Source: Actinomadura sp. DC4
Lineage (GTDB): Bacteria; Actinomycetota; Actinomycetes; Streptosporangiales; Streptosporangiaceae
Length of the DNA: 64,000 nucleotides
Assembly: GCF_030406325.1 (NCBI RefSeq)
Contig: NZ_JAUEQY010000007.1
Location: 124,001 to 188,000 of the forward strand
Direction of reading: 5' to 3'
In this document: piece by piece, positions 50,977 to 58,850 of the stretch
How the letters are laid out: every line of letters starts with the position of its first letter
Position numbering within the stretch: the stretch's first letter is position 1
Position numbers and translations under genes: made by a program
The notes under the pieces: model-generated
The model's database searches: none
The model's input: the letters and a program-made list of their open reading frames with translations, nothing else
What the model was told of the DNA's origin: nothing

Positions 50977-52042
50977 ACGCTTCCGTGATCTCCTGCGGTC
51001 GGAGCGGCAGAGCGCTGCCCTCTACCGGGGGCTGGCGGCGGGCGCCGCCGGCGAGAGACGCGAGATCTTCAAGGAGCTGGCCGCGACCGAGGAGCGGCAC
51101 GCCGCGCACTGGGCGGCCAAGCTCACCGAGCTCGGCGAGGCGGTCCCCGAGGCCGGGGGTCCCGGGCCGCGTACGCGGCTGCTGTCCTGGCTGGCCCGCC
51201 GCTTCTCCGCCGACGCCGTGCTGCCGTTCGTGGAGCGCGCCGAGCACGCCGACGCCGGCCTGTACGACGGCGACCCGCACGCCGAGGCGGGGATGGCCGC
51301 CGACGAGCGTTCGCACGCCCGCGTGCTGACCCGGATGCGCGACGAGGGCGGCATCCGGCGTGAGCCGTGGCACCGCGGCGATCGTTCGGGCACGCTGCGG
51401 GCCGCGGTGTTCGGCGTCAACGACGGGCTCGTCTCCAACACCTCACTGGTCATGGGGTTCGCCGGGTCCGGCGCGGCCGGCCGTACGGTGCTGTTCGCCG
51501 GCCTCGCCGGGCTGCTCGCGGGGGCGTTCTCCATGGCGGCCGGGGAGTACGTCTCCATGCGCGGCCAGCGGGAGGCGTACGAGCGTGAGATCGAGCTGGA
51601 GTCGGAGGAACTGCGCGACGACCCCGAGGCGGAGGCCGAGGAACTGGCGCTGATCTACCGCGCCAAGGGCCTGGACGCCGAGGAGGCCGGGCGCGTCGCG
51701 ACGACCATCATGAAGGACCGCGACGCGGCCCTGGACACGATGGCCCGCGAGGAGCTCGGCCTGGACCCGGACGAGCTCGGCTCGCCCTGGTCGGCCGCGT
51801 TCTCGAGCCTCGTCGCCTTCACCGCCGGGGCGGCCGTCGCCGTCCTGCCGTACCTGTTCGCCTCGGGTACGGCCGCGCTCGTCGTCGCGATCGCCCTGGC
51901 CGCGACCGCGCTGTTCGGCGTCGGCGCCGCGCTCGGCCTGCTCAACGGCCGCAGGGCGCTGCGCTCGGGCGCCCGCCAGCTCCTCATCGGCGGAGGCGCC
52001 GCGCTGGCCGTCTACGTCATCGGCCACCTCATCGGAACCTGA
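50966..52042 (+). CDS. Ferritin-like/VIT1 iron transporter (MbfA-like)
   Basis: A 358-residue membrane protein. Residues 1-140 form a ferritin-like helical domain with metal-ligand motifs (EERHAAHWAAKL, ERAEHADAGLY, DERSHARVL). Residues 150-358 form a VIT1/CCC1 transporter (FGVNDGLVSNTSLVMGFAGS, FSMAAGEYVSMRGQREAYE). MbfA proteins of this plan export iron or manganese and protect against peroxide. ATG 50966 has GGAGG 6 bp upstream and overlaps the Fur gene, which fits metal-responsive co-expression. A very strong terminator follows. Confidence 0.9.
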   Translation: MSAERFRDLLRSERQSAALYRGLAAGAAGERREIFKELAATEERHAAHWAAKLTELGEAVPEAGGPGPRTRLLSWLARRFSADAVLPFVERAEHADAGLYDGDPHAEAGMAADERSHARVLTRMRDEGGIRREPWHRGDRSGTLRAAVFGVNDGLVSNTSLVMGFAGSGAAGRTVLFAGLAGLLAGAFSMAAGEYVSMRGQREAYEREIELESEELRDDPEAEAEELALIYRAKGLDAEEAGRVATTIMKDRDAALDTMAREELGLDPDELGSPWSAAFSSLVAFTAGAAVAVLPYLFASGTAALVVAIALAATALFGVGAALGLLNGRRALRSGARQLLIGGGAALAVYVIGHLIGT

Positions 52043-52081
52043 GCCCGTATGGCCCCGTGACGCTCACGGGGCCATACGGGC
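52043..52081. terminator. Strong hairpin terminator with 18-bp perfect stem
   Basis: GCCCGTATGGCCCCGTGA and TCACGGGGCCATACGGGC form a perfect 18-bp stem around the 3-base loop CGC. It begins at the first base after the stop codon of the iron transporter and lies 12 bp before the convergent gene's stop, so it can end both transcripts. Confidence 0.85.
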
Positions 52082-52093
52082 CTACGCCGCAGG

Positions 52094-52546
52094 TCACTCC
52101 GGGTCGTGGCCGATCAGCTCACGCCAGGTGCGCGGGCCGACGACGCCGTCCGCGGCGATGCCCACGCTCTCCTGGAACGCGTGGACGGCCTCCTCTGTGG
52201 CGTTGCCGAAGATCCCGTCCACGGCGTCGGACGAGCCGAAGTAGAAGAGCTTGAGCAGCTCGTTCTGCGCCGCCCGTACGAAGTCACCCCTGCTGCCGCG
52301 GCGAACGGTCGAGCCGAGCGTGACCCCGTCGGTGAACCTGGTCCAGGTCCGGTCGCCGACGACGCCGTCCACCGTCGCCCCGGCCCGTGCCTGGAACTCC
52401 CGTACGGCGGTCTCGGTCGCCGAGCCGAACTCCCCGTCGGCGGCGAGCGCGCCCTCCCCCGCGCCGCGCAGCAGGTACTGCAGCGTCGTCACGTTCGGCC
52501 CGGAGCTCCCGCGTTTCAGGATCGGCCATGGCGTCTCAGCTGTCAT
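52094..52546 (-). CDS. Protein of two peptidoglycan-binding (PG_binding_1) domains
   Basis: A 150-residue protein made of two tandem PG_binding_1 repeats: GPNVTTLQYLLRGAGEGALA followed by DGVVGDRTWTRF, and GDFVRAAQNELLKLFYFGSS followed by DGVVGPRTWRELIG. No signal peptide or catalytic domain is visible, so if it acts outside the cell its export route is unclear. ATG 52546 has GGGGAGG 8 bp upstream. It stands alone at the end of a strong terminator. Confidence 0.88.
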   Translation of the reverse strand: MTAETPWPILKRGSSGPNVTTLQYLLRGAGEGALAADGEFGSATETAVREFQARAGATVDGVVGDRTWTRFTDGVTLGSTVRRGSRGDFVRAAQNELLKLFYFGSSDAVDGIFGNATEEAVHAFQESVGIAADGVVGPRTWRELIGHDPE

Positions 52547-52689
52547 GCGATCCACCTCCCCATGGTGGTTTCTCCCCGCCTCGGTGCGGGGGAACGTATG
52601 TAGGACGTCCAGGGGCAGGTGGGCGTTTGCCTCGCAAACCGGGACTGGCGGTCCGGTCAGGAGGGCCTGACCTTACGGTCAGTGATCCA

Positions 52690-53478
52690 TCAGCCTCGCA
52701 GGGTGTGTTCCAGCCGGCGTACGCCGAGGGTCAGCGCGACGGTGCCGAGCACCGCGAGGTAGACCGCGGACACGACGAAGTGGCCGCCGCCGCCCGTGCC
52801 GAGGAAGGCCGCCCGGGTGAGCTCGATGCCGTGGTAGAGCGGCAGGACCTCGACGAACACCCGGACGGGGCGCGGGTAGACGCCCAGCGGGAAGAACGTC
52901 GTGGCGAACAGGAACATCGGCAGCATCACCAGCTGGATCAGCTGGAAGTCCTGCCGGCTCCGCAGGAGCGTCACGACGAGCAGCCCGATCGAGGCGAAGG
53001 CGAACCCGATCAGCAGCGCGCCCGGGACGACCAGCAGCGCCGCCGGCGTACGGACCAGGCCGAGGAGGCTCACGACGGCGAGGAAGGTGCTGGAGACGAG
53101 GGCGCCGCGCAACAGGGCCCAGCACACCTCGCCGACGGCGACCGAGCGTACGGACATGGGCGTGGTGAGGATGGACTCGTAGGTCTTGTCGGTGGCGAGC
53201 TTGGCGTACATGTTGAACGTGGTCTCGTTCATGGCCCCGTTCATCGCGGCGGTGGCGAGCAGCGCCGGCGCCACGAACCGCGGGTAGGTCATGGAGGCGT
53301 CGTGCAGGCCCGGCACGCGGCCGACGAGCGCGCCGATGCCGACGCCGAACGCCAGCAGGTACAGCAGCGGCTCGAAGATCTCGGCGAGGATCACCGGCCA
53401 GGTGTGGCGGTAGATCATCAGGTTGCGCTCGACCATCGTGCGGGCGCGGCCGGGGCGCAGGGTGTTCGTGACCGTCAC
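52690..53478 (-). CDS. ABC-2 type exporter permease (second of a pair)
   Basis: A 262-residue ABC-2 permease with about six helices (WPVILAEIFEPLLYLLAFGV, LLVVPGALLIGFAFASIGLL, VLPLYHGIELTRAAFLGTG). The FFPLGVYPRPVRVFVEVLPL segment is typical of NodJ-like or drug-export permeases. GTG 53478 has AGGAG 6 bp upstream. It follows the first permease by 20 bp and the ATPase gene by about 850 bp. The set is a daunorubicin-resistance or NodIJ-like exporter for small organic molecules. Confidence 0.88.
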   Translation of the reverse strand: MTVTNTLRPGRARTMVERNLMIYRHTWPVILAEIFEPLLYLLAFGVGIGALVGRVPGLHDASMTYPRFVAPALLATAAMNGAMNETTFNMYAKLATDKTYESILTTPMSVRSVAVGEVCWALLRGALVSSTFLAVVSLLGLVRTPAALLVVPGALLIGFAFASIGLLVVTLLRSRQDFQLIQLVMLPMFLFATTFFPLGVYPRPVRVFVEVLPLYHGIELTRAAFLGTGGGGHFVVSAVYLAVLGTVALTLGVRRLEHTLRG

Positions 53479-53498
53479 GGAAGGCTCCTCTTCCCGGC

Positions 53499-54290
53499 TC
53501 AGACGTGCAGGGTACGGCGGTAGGTGCGGCGGGCCACGGCCAGGCCGGCGGCGGCCATCGCGGCCAGGTACGCCGTGTGGACCAGCACGCCGGGGAGCGT
53601 CTCGGTGCCCAGCGCAACGGTGCGGCAGAGGTCGACGCCGTGCCACAGCGGCGTGGCCCAGGCGACCGGCCGCAGCCAGGCCGGCAGCTGCTCGATCGGG
53701 AAGAACGTGCCCGAGAACATGTACAGCGGCAGGACCGCGAACCGGAACACCGCAGTGACCTGGGACGGCCGGGTCACGGTCACCGCCCAGGCCGCGGCCG
53801 GGGTGGCGAACGCGACCGCGACGAGCAGCGCGATCGGCACGAGCAGCGGCGCGCGGTACGGGCTGACGGCGCCGAAGAGCACGCTCACGCCGGTGAACAG
53901 GATCGCGTTCTGCACCGCCCGCAGCGCCCAGTACATGAGGTGCCCGTACAGGATGTCGGCCGGCGCGAGCGGCGTGGCCGTCGCGGCGCGGTAGCTGCCG
54001 CGCGGCCGCGCGGCGTCCATGACCGGGCCCGCCGCCTCCAGGAACGCGGTCTGCATGACCGCGGCGACCAGCATGCCGGGCAGGATGAACCGTACGTACG
54101 GGACGTGCAGGTACTCGCTGTGGTTGTGGTTGATCAGCTTGCCCAGCCCGAGCCCGAGGGCGGTCAGGAAGAGCAGCGGGTTGGCGACGCTGATGACGAT
54201 CGAGCCGCGCCACGTACGGCGGTAGCGGAACAGCCAGTAGCCGAGCTCGCGGAATGCGGGCGCCGAACGCGCCCGGGCCAGTGCGTCCAT
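53499..54290 (-). CDS. ABC-2 type exporter permease (first of a pair)
   Basis: A 263-residue ABC-2 permease with about six helices (SIVISVANPLLFLTALGLGL, FILPGMLVAAVMQTAFLEAA, LPLYMFSGTFFPIEQLPAWL). It shares the FFPIEQLP and WHGVDLCR regions with its neighbour (FFPLGVYP, YHGIELTR), so the two are paralogues. Encoded between the ATPase and the second permease, it forms the membrane half of a heterodimeric exporter. The substrate is unknown. Confidence 0.88.
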   Translation of the reverse strand: MDALARARSAPAFRELGYWLFRYRRTWRGSIVISVANPLLFLTALGLGLGKLINHNHSEYLHVPYVRFILPGMLVAAVMQTAFLEAAGPVMDAARPRGSYRAATATPLAPADILYGHLMYWALRAVQNAILFTGVSVLFGAVSPYRAPLLVPIALLVAVAFATPAAAWAVTVTRPSQVTAVFRFAVLPLYMFSGTFFPIEQLPAWLRPVAWATPLWHGVDLCRTVALGTETLPGVLVHTAYLAAMAAAGLAVARRTYRRTLHV

Positions 54291-54319
54291 GTCTCCCCCC
54301 GTGGGTCAGTCCCCGTGGG

Positions 54320-55261
54320 TCAGTCGACGAGCGAGCGGCCGGTCAGGGTGAGGAAGACGTCCTCCAGGCTGGAGCGCCGGATCAGCGCGGTCTGCGGCCG
54401 TACGCCCCGCGCGTTCACCGCCGCCAGCGTCTCCTCGCCGTCGTCGGTGTAGAGCATCAGCCGGTAGGGGAGCTCCTCCACGCGTTCGACCAGGCCACGG
54501 CACTTGTCCGCCATGGTCTGCCTCTCGTCCGGGGCGAAGCGCAGCTCCAGCACCTCACGGGTGGTGTGGCGGGCGATGAGCTCGGCGGGCGTGCCGGCCG
54601 CGACGATCGTGCCCGCCTCCATGACGACGAGCCGGTCGCAGAGCTGTTCGGCCTCGTCCATGTAGTGCGTCGTGAGCAGCAGGGTCACGCCGTCCTGCTT
54701 GAGCTGGAACAGGCGTTCCCAGAGCAGATGGCGGGCCTGCGGGTCCAGGCCGGTGGTCGGCTCGTCGAGCAGGACGATCTCGGGCTCGTTGATGAGCGCC
54801 CGCGCGATCGTGAGCCGCCGCCGCATCCCGCCGGAGAGCGTGGCGACGGCGGCGTCGCTCTTCTCGGTGAGACGCGTGAACTCCAGCAGCCGCGCGCTGC
54901 GCTCGCGCAGGACCTTCCACGGCAGGCCGAAGTAGCGGCCGTAGATCAGGAGGTTCTCGCGTACGGTCAGCTCACCGTCGATGGTGTCGTCCTGGGGTAC
55001 GACGCCGAGCCGCGCCCTGATCGCCGCGCCGTCGGTGACACTGTCCCGCCCGAGTATGCGCAGGCTGCCGGCGGTGACCGGGGAGACGCAGGCGATCATG
55101 CGCATGGTGGAGGACTTGCCCGCGCCGTTGGCCCCGAGGACGCCGAACGCCTCGCCGCGGTGCACTTCGAGGTCGATCCCGTCGACGGCGGTGAACCCGT
55201 CGCCGCCCTTGCCGTAGACCTTCGTGAGCCCTTCGGCCTCGATCAGCACCGTCGGTGCCAT
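54320..55261 (-). CDS. ABC-2 exporter ATP-binding protein (NodI/DrrA-like)
   Basis: A 313-residue ATPase. Walker A is GANGAGKSS, the signature is TLSGGMRRRLTIARAL, Walker B is EIVLLDEPTTGLDP and the H-loop is LLLTTHYMDEAEQL. A C-terminal DrrA/NodI-type region follows (about 230-313). It energises the two ABC-2 permeases encoded downstream. A divergent or upstream PadR gene lies nearby but is separated by 165 bp of AT-richer DNA, so its control of this operon is uncertain. Confidence 0.9.
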   Translation of the reverse strand: MAPTVLIEAEGLTKVYGKGGDGFTAVDGIDLEVHRGEAFGVLGANGAGKSSTMRMIACVSPVTAGSLRILGRDSVTDGAAIRARLGVVPQDDTIDGELTVRENLLIYGRYFGLPWKVLRERSARLLEFTRLTEKSDAAVATLSGGMRRRLTIARALINEPEIVLLDEPTTGLDPQARHLLWERLFQLKQDGVTLLLTTHYMDEAEQLCDRLVVMEAGTIVAAGTPAELIARHTTREVLELRFAPDERQTMADKCRGLVERVEELPYRLMLYTDDGEETLAAVNARGVRPQTALIRRSSLEDVFLTLTGRSLVD

Positions 55262-55425
55262 CTGTGTCCCCCTGACTCTGCATCGGTCCGGCCAGCATGA
55301 AGTTACCGATTATCATCAGGGTTTTGCAATGAAATATTCGTCTTTTGCTGTCGATCGCCAGCTCTTGACCGTACTCGCGAGTGGCCGTCCGGCCACAGGC
55401 GACCCGTTCGGCCCGTTTCACCAGG

Positions 55426-56016
55426 TCAGGGCGCGTTTTCGTGGCGGTTCCAGCTGAAGGATCCGGCCCGCAGCTCTTCTAAGGTCGCGGCGACCCAGCG
55501 CAACTCGGCGTCGGTGACGGCACGCAGGTACTCGACCTCGATCAGCGTCACGCGCGGGAGCTCCGGACCCCCGGCCTCCGGGTCGAGTTCCGCGTCCAGT
55601 TCGGCGACGCGGCTGGTGAGATGGTCGCGACGCCGCTCCAGCAGACCGCGGACGGATTCCGGGGTGAGCAACATCAGGAACGACAACGCCGCAGGGAACT
55701 CCGGAAACTCGTTGCGCGGCGTCGAAAGGATCTCCGCGAGCCAGTGCCGGGACGTGTCGCGCCCCGCGTCGGTGAGGTGGTAGGTCGTCCGCTCGGGATA
55801 GCGCTCGTCGCGGTCGGTGCCCTTGGCCGTGATCAGACCGGCCTCCGCCAGCCGGTCGATCACCCGGTACAGGCTCGCCCGCTGGCCAACGTTCACGACC
55901 TGATCCTTGCCCCACTGCTTGATCAGGCGCTGGATTCCGTACGGGTGCATGGGTCCGTTCTCCAGCAGGCCGAGGATCGCCAGGGCGAGCGGAGAGCGAC
56001 GGAAGGTCGCGGTCAC
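55426..56016 (-). CDS. PadR-family transcriptional regulator
   Basis: A 196-residue PadR regulator. The N-terminal winged helix has FRRSPLALAILGLLENGPMH, then PYGIQRLIKQWGKDQVVNV and YRVIDRLAEAGLI, with GRDTSRHWLAEIL after it. The C-terminal helices (about 100-196) are the dimerisation part. GTG 56016 was chosen from the conserved start of the domain; no strong ribosome site is visible. It diverges from an alpha/beta-hydrolase gene, and CTAGT-N9-ACTAG lies between. Confidence 0.88.
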   Translation of the reverse strand: MTATFRRSPLALAILGLLENGPMHPYGIQRLIKQWGKDQVVNVGQRASLYRVIDRLAEAGLITAKGTDRDERYPERTTYHLTDAGRDTSRHWLAEILSTPRNEFPEFPAALSFLMLLTPESVRGLLERRRDHLTSRVAELDAELDPEAGGPELPRVTLIEVEYLRAVTDAELRWVAATLEELRAGSFSWNRHENAP

Positions 56017-56050
56017 ACGTTCAAGGGTACCGGAATAAGTAACACAGAAA

Positions 56051-56069
56051 CTAGTTGCATTGACACTAG
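56051..56069. promoter_or_regulatory. Candidate PadR operator
   Basis: CTAGT-TGCATTGAC-ACTAG is an inverted repeat with 5-bp arms and a 9-bp spacer, in the 75-bp gap between the divergent PadR and hydrolase genes. AT-rich symmetric elements in this position commonly bind local PadR dimers. The short arms keep confidence moderate. Confidence 0.45.
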
Positions 56070-56091
56070 ATGATATGTGACTATTGCCCAC

Positions 56092-57075
56092 ATGGACACA
56101 AGCGACCAGCTCGCGGACACGGCAGGGCCTGAATCGGCATCCGACACGACGTCACCTCGGCCCGGCGCCGACGGCACCCCGGCGATGGACACCGGCTCAG
56201 TCGTCTCCCGAGACGGCACTCGCATCGGCTATCTGAAGGTCGGGCATGGGCCGGCCATCGTGGTGATGCACGGCAGCATGGAGTCGGCTCACAGCCACAC
56301 GTTGCTGGCCCAGGCTCTCTCTGACGACTTCACCGTCTACCTGCCGGACCGCCGCGGCCGTGGCAGCTCCGGCCCGCACCGGCCCGACCACGACATCCGT
56401 ACGGAGGTCGAGGACCTGGCCGCCGTGATGGCGGAGTCGGGCGCGCAGATGATCTTCGGGGTCAGCGCCGGCGGCCTTGTCGCCCTCGAGGCCGCACGCA
56501 CCCTGCCCGACGTGCGCAAGGTGGCCGTCTATGAGCCCGCGCTGCTCCTGGACCCGAACTGGGACGCCGCCTGGCTGCAACGCTTCGAAGAGGAGATCGC
56601 CGCCGGAAAGGTGGCGGCGGCCATGGTCACGAGCATGTTCGGGCTGGAGCTCGCGCCGTCCTTCCTCAAGGTCATACCGCGCCGCTTCATGGTGTCGCTC
56701 ACCGAGAGGATGATGAGCAAAGAGGACGGGAAAGCCGCTCGGGACGCCATCACGATGCGCAAGCTGGCGCCCACCGTCTACTACGACGGACTGCTCATCA
56801 AGGAGATGGCCGGCAAGGTCGACGTCTTCCGGGACATGACCGCCGACGTGTTCCTGCTCAGCGGCAGCAGGGGGCTGCGCCTCCTCACACCTGGAGGCGA
56901 AGCCCTCGCCGGGGTCCTGCCGCACCGCCGGGTCGTCGAGTTCGCGGGCCTCGACCACGGGGCCTCCAGCGACCCCAGCGCCACCAATCCGAAGGGCAAT
57001 CCCGAGACCGTCGCTCAGGTGGTCCGGGAAGTCCGCTCCTTCTTCGCCGGTCCCGCCTCTGCGCCTCCGGCATGA
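56092..57075 (+). CDS. Alpha/beta hydrolase regulated with PadR
   Basis: A 327-residue alpha/beta-hydrolase-fold protein. It has a disordered N-terminus of about 40 residues, then GTRIGYLKVGHGPAIVVMHG. The nucleophile elbow is MIFGVSAGGLVALEAA, with Ser in GVSAGG, and the His is in EFAGLDHGASSDPS. ATG 56092 has no ribosome site, and GTG 56077 is an alternative, so it may be translated from a leaderless message. It is divergent from a PadR gene, its likely regulator. Confidence 0.85.
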   Translation: MDTSDQLADTAGPESASDTTSPRPGADGTPAMDTGSVVSRDGTRIGYLKVGHGPAIVVMHGSMESAHSHTLLAQALSDDFTVYLPDRRGRGSSGPHRPDHDIRTEVEDLAAVMAESGAQMIFGVSAGGLVALEAARTLPDVRKVAVYEPALLLDPNWDAAWLQRFEEEIAAGKVAAAMVTSMFGLELAPSFLKVIPRRFMVSLTERMMSKEDGKAARDAITMRKLAPTVYYDGLLIKEMAGKVDVFRDMTADVFLLSGSRGLRLLTPGGEALAGVLPHRRVVEFAGLDHGASSDPSATNPKGNPETVAQVVREVRSFFAGPASAPPA

Positions 57076-57107
57076 TGCCGGTGCCGGTGTTGACCGGCGC
57101 CCGTCGC

Positions 57108-57611
57108 CTAGTCGAGCGCGGCCATCGCGGCACGTAGTTCGTCGAGGGTCCGGCGTGCGACGTCGGCGAGGGTCTGCTCGTCGGCCGGATCGGACCAGCG
57201 GTCGAAGGCCTGGTAGAAGGCGCGTGCGCCGAGTTCGGCCGCGAGGCTCGCGGTGAGATCCGACACGCCCCGCTTACGGAGTGCGCCCGCCATGACGCCG
57301 GCGAGGGAGACGCGTTTGGACGCGGCGCGTTCCTGCAGCTCAGGGGTGTCGGCGATGACCGCCCGGAGTCGCGCGCTGAACTCGCGGCGGTCGTTCGTGA
57401 AGGTGGCCGTGAGCGCGTCGAGAGCCGAGGCGACCGCCTGGAGAGGCGTCGCCGAGTCCGCCGCCACCGCGATCGCTTCGGCCAGGAGCCGGCCGTGGAT
57501 CTCCTGCCCGGCGAACAGGACCTCGCGCTTGTCGGGGAAGTGGCGGAAGAAGGTCGTCTTGGTCAGCCCGCCGGCACGCTCGGCGATCTGGTTGCGACGT
57601 TACCGAGTCAC
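57108..57611 (-). pseudogene. TetR regulator gene with its N-terminal coding part deleted
   Basis: The C-terminal half encodes a normal TetR ligand domain (HGRLLAEAIAVAADSATPLQ). The recognition part of the helix-turn-helix is present (NQIAERAGGLTKTTFFRHFP), but an in-frame TAA lies three codons upstream of it. A GTG with AAGGAG upstream remains at 57611, followed by only ACT CGG before the stop, where about 20-25 codons of helix 1 should be. Deletion and frameshift removed the start region. Translation from an internal start would lack DNA binding. The divergent epimerase gene at 57666 is the probable former target. Confidence 0.75.
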
Positions 57612-57665
57612 ATCACTCCTTGCGTTTCGCTTCGGCGGGGCGCCCTATTCCGGGAGAACCTGCTC

Positions 57666-58550
57666 ATGCGAGTCTTCGTCACCGGCGCCAGTGGCCACAT
57701 CGGTTCGGCCGTGGTGCCCGAACTCATCCAGGGCGGACACGAGGTCGTCGGTCTGGCCCGATCCGACGCCTCGGCCGCCGCCGTCAAGGCCATGGGCGCC
57801 GAGGTACGCCGCGGTGACCTCGACGACCTGGCCGGTCTACGCGAGGCCGCGGCCGGCGCGGACGCCACCATCCACCTCGCGTTCGATCACACCAGCATCG
57901 CCGCCGGGAGGTTCGCCGACGCCGTGGCCGCCGACCACGCCGTGGTGCGCGCCTTCGGAGACGCGCTGGCCGGGAGCGGCAAGACCTTCATGGGCGTCGG
58001 CCTGGCCTCCACCGGCGACGCGCGGCGAGATGCGGCGATCAACGCCAACCCCCGCGCCGCCGTCGCCCGTACGATCGCCGAATTCACCGAACGCGACGTA
58101 CGCGCCATCCTCATCGGCATCCCGCCGGTCACCCACAGCGCGCGAGACCGGCACGGCTTCATCCCCATCCTGATCAAGATCGCCCGTGAGAGAGGCGCGG
58201 CCGGCTACGTCGACGACGGCTCGAACCGCTGGCCCGCCGGCCACCTTCTGGACGTCGCCCGCCTGTACCGTCTCGCCCTGGACAAGGCCCCGGCCGGATC
58301 CCAGCTGACCGCCGCGGCCGAAGAGGGCGTCAGGGTGCGTGAGATCGCCGAGACCATCGGACGCCACCTGGACATCCCCGCCGTGAGCGTCCCGGCCGAG
58401 CATGCCGCGGACCACTTCAAGGGCTTCCCGTTCATCGCGCTCGACATCACGATGCCCAACGCGGCGACCCGGGAACTACTGGACTGGCAGCCGGTCCACC
58501 CCGGCCTGCTCGCCGACCTCGACGACGGCCACTACTTCACCACCGGCTGA
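57666..58550 (+). CDS. NAD-dependent epimerase/dehydratase (extended SDR)
   Basis: A 294-residue extended SDR. It opens MRVFVTGASGHIGSAVVPEL, the NAD-binding glycine motif. It then has GAEVRRGDLDDLAGLREAAA, GADATIHLAFDH in the substrate region, and DVARLYRLALDKAPAGSQL near the C-terminus. The canonical YxxxK is not evident. GGGAG lies about 8 bp before ATG 57666. It is divergent from the decayed TetR gene, so it may now be expressed without local repression. The substrate is unknown. Confidence 0.87.
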   Translation: MRVFVTGASGHIGSAVVPELIQGGHEVVGLARSDASAAAVKAMGAEVRRGDLDDLAGLREAAAGADATIHLAFDHTSIAAGRFADAVAADHAVVRAFGDALAGSGKTFMGVGLASTGDARRDAAINANPRAAVARTIAEFTERDVRAILIGIPPVTHSARDRHGFIPILIKIARERGAAGYVDDGSNRWPAGHLLDVARLYRLALDKAPAGSQLTAAAEEGVRVREIAETIGRHLDIPAVSVPAEHAADHFKGFPFIALDITMPNAATRELLDWQPVHPGLLADLDDGHYFTTG

Positions 58551-58850
58551 CTCAGCGCGGCGCCGGGATCGGTTCGACGAGCCGCCGCGGGCCCCTCGTG
58601 GTCGAGAAGACCTCCGTCCTGATCGTGGCGGACGGAGCGCTTCACGCCGGATGGAGAGTAGAAGGCGTCTCGCACGATCGAGATGGGCACCTGTCCGGGT
58701 GTCCGCCACAGCGGGCGCGCCTGGTCGCGATGGCCGGTGAACGGCTGCACCTTCCGGGTTGGACGGGGATCAGCGGAGTGACACTTTCGCATCTTTCAAC
58801 AGCTCTTGAAACGTCGGCGGGCCACCCGGACGCGTCCGTACATTCCCCGC
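58551..58850. other. Gene-free stretch before the beta-propeller gene
   Basis: No gene is supported here. A minus-strand frame (about 58551-58792) contains PFTGHRDQARPLWRTPGQVP-type sequence but no domain and no ribosome site. An AT-richer segment at 58780-58810 (gacactttcgcatctttcaa) is probably the promoter of the following gene. Confidence 0.4.

Noticed and set aside
58551-58792. A minus-strand gene downstream of the epimerase
   Set aside because: The frame has no ribosome site or recognisable domain and lies across a likely promoter.
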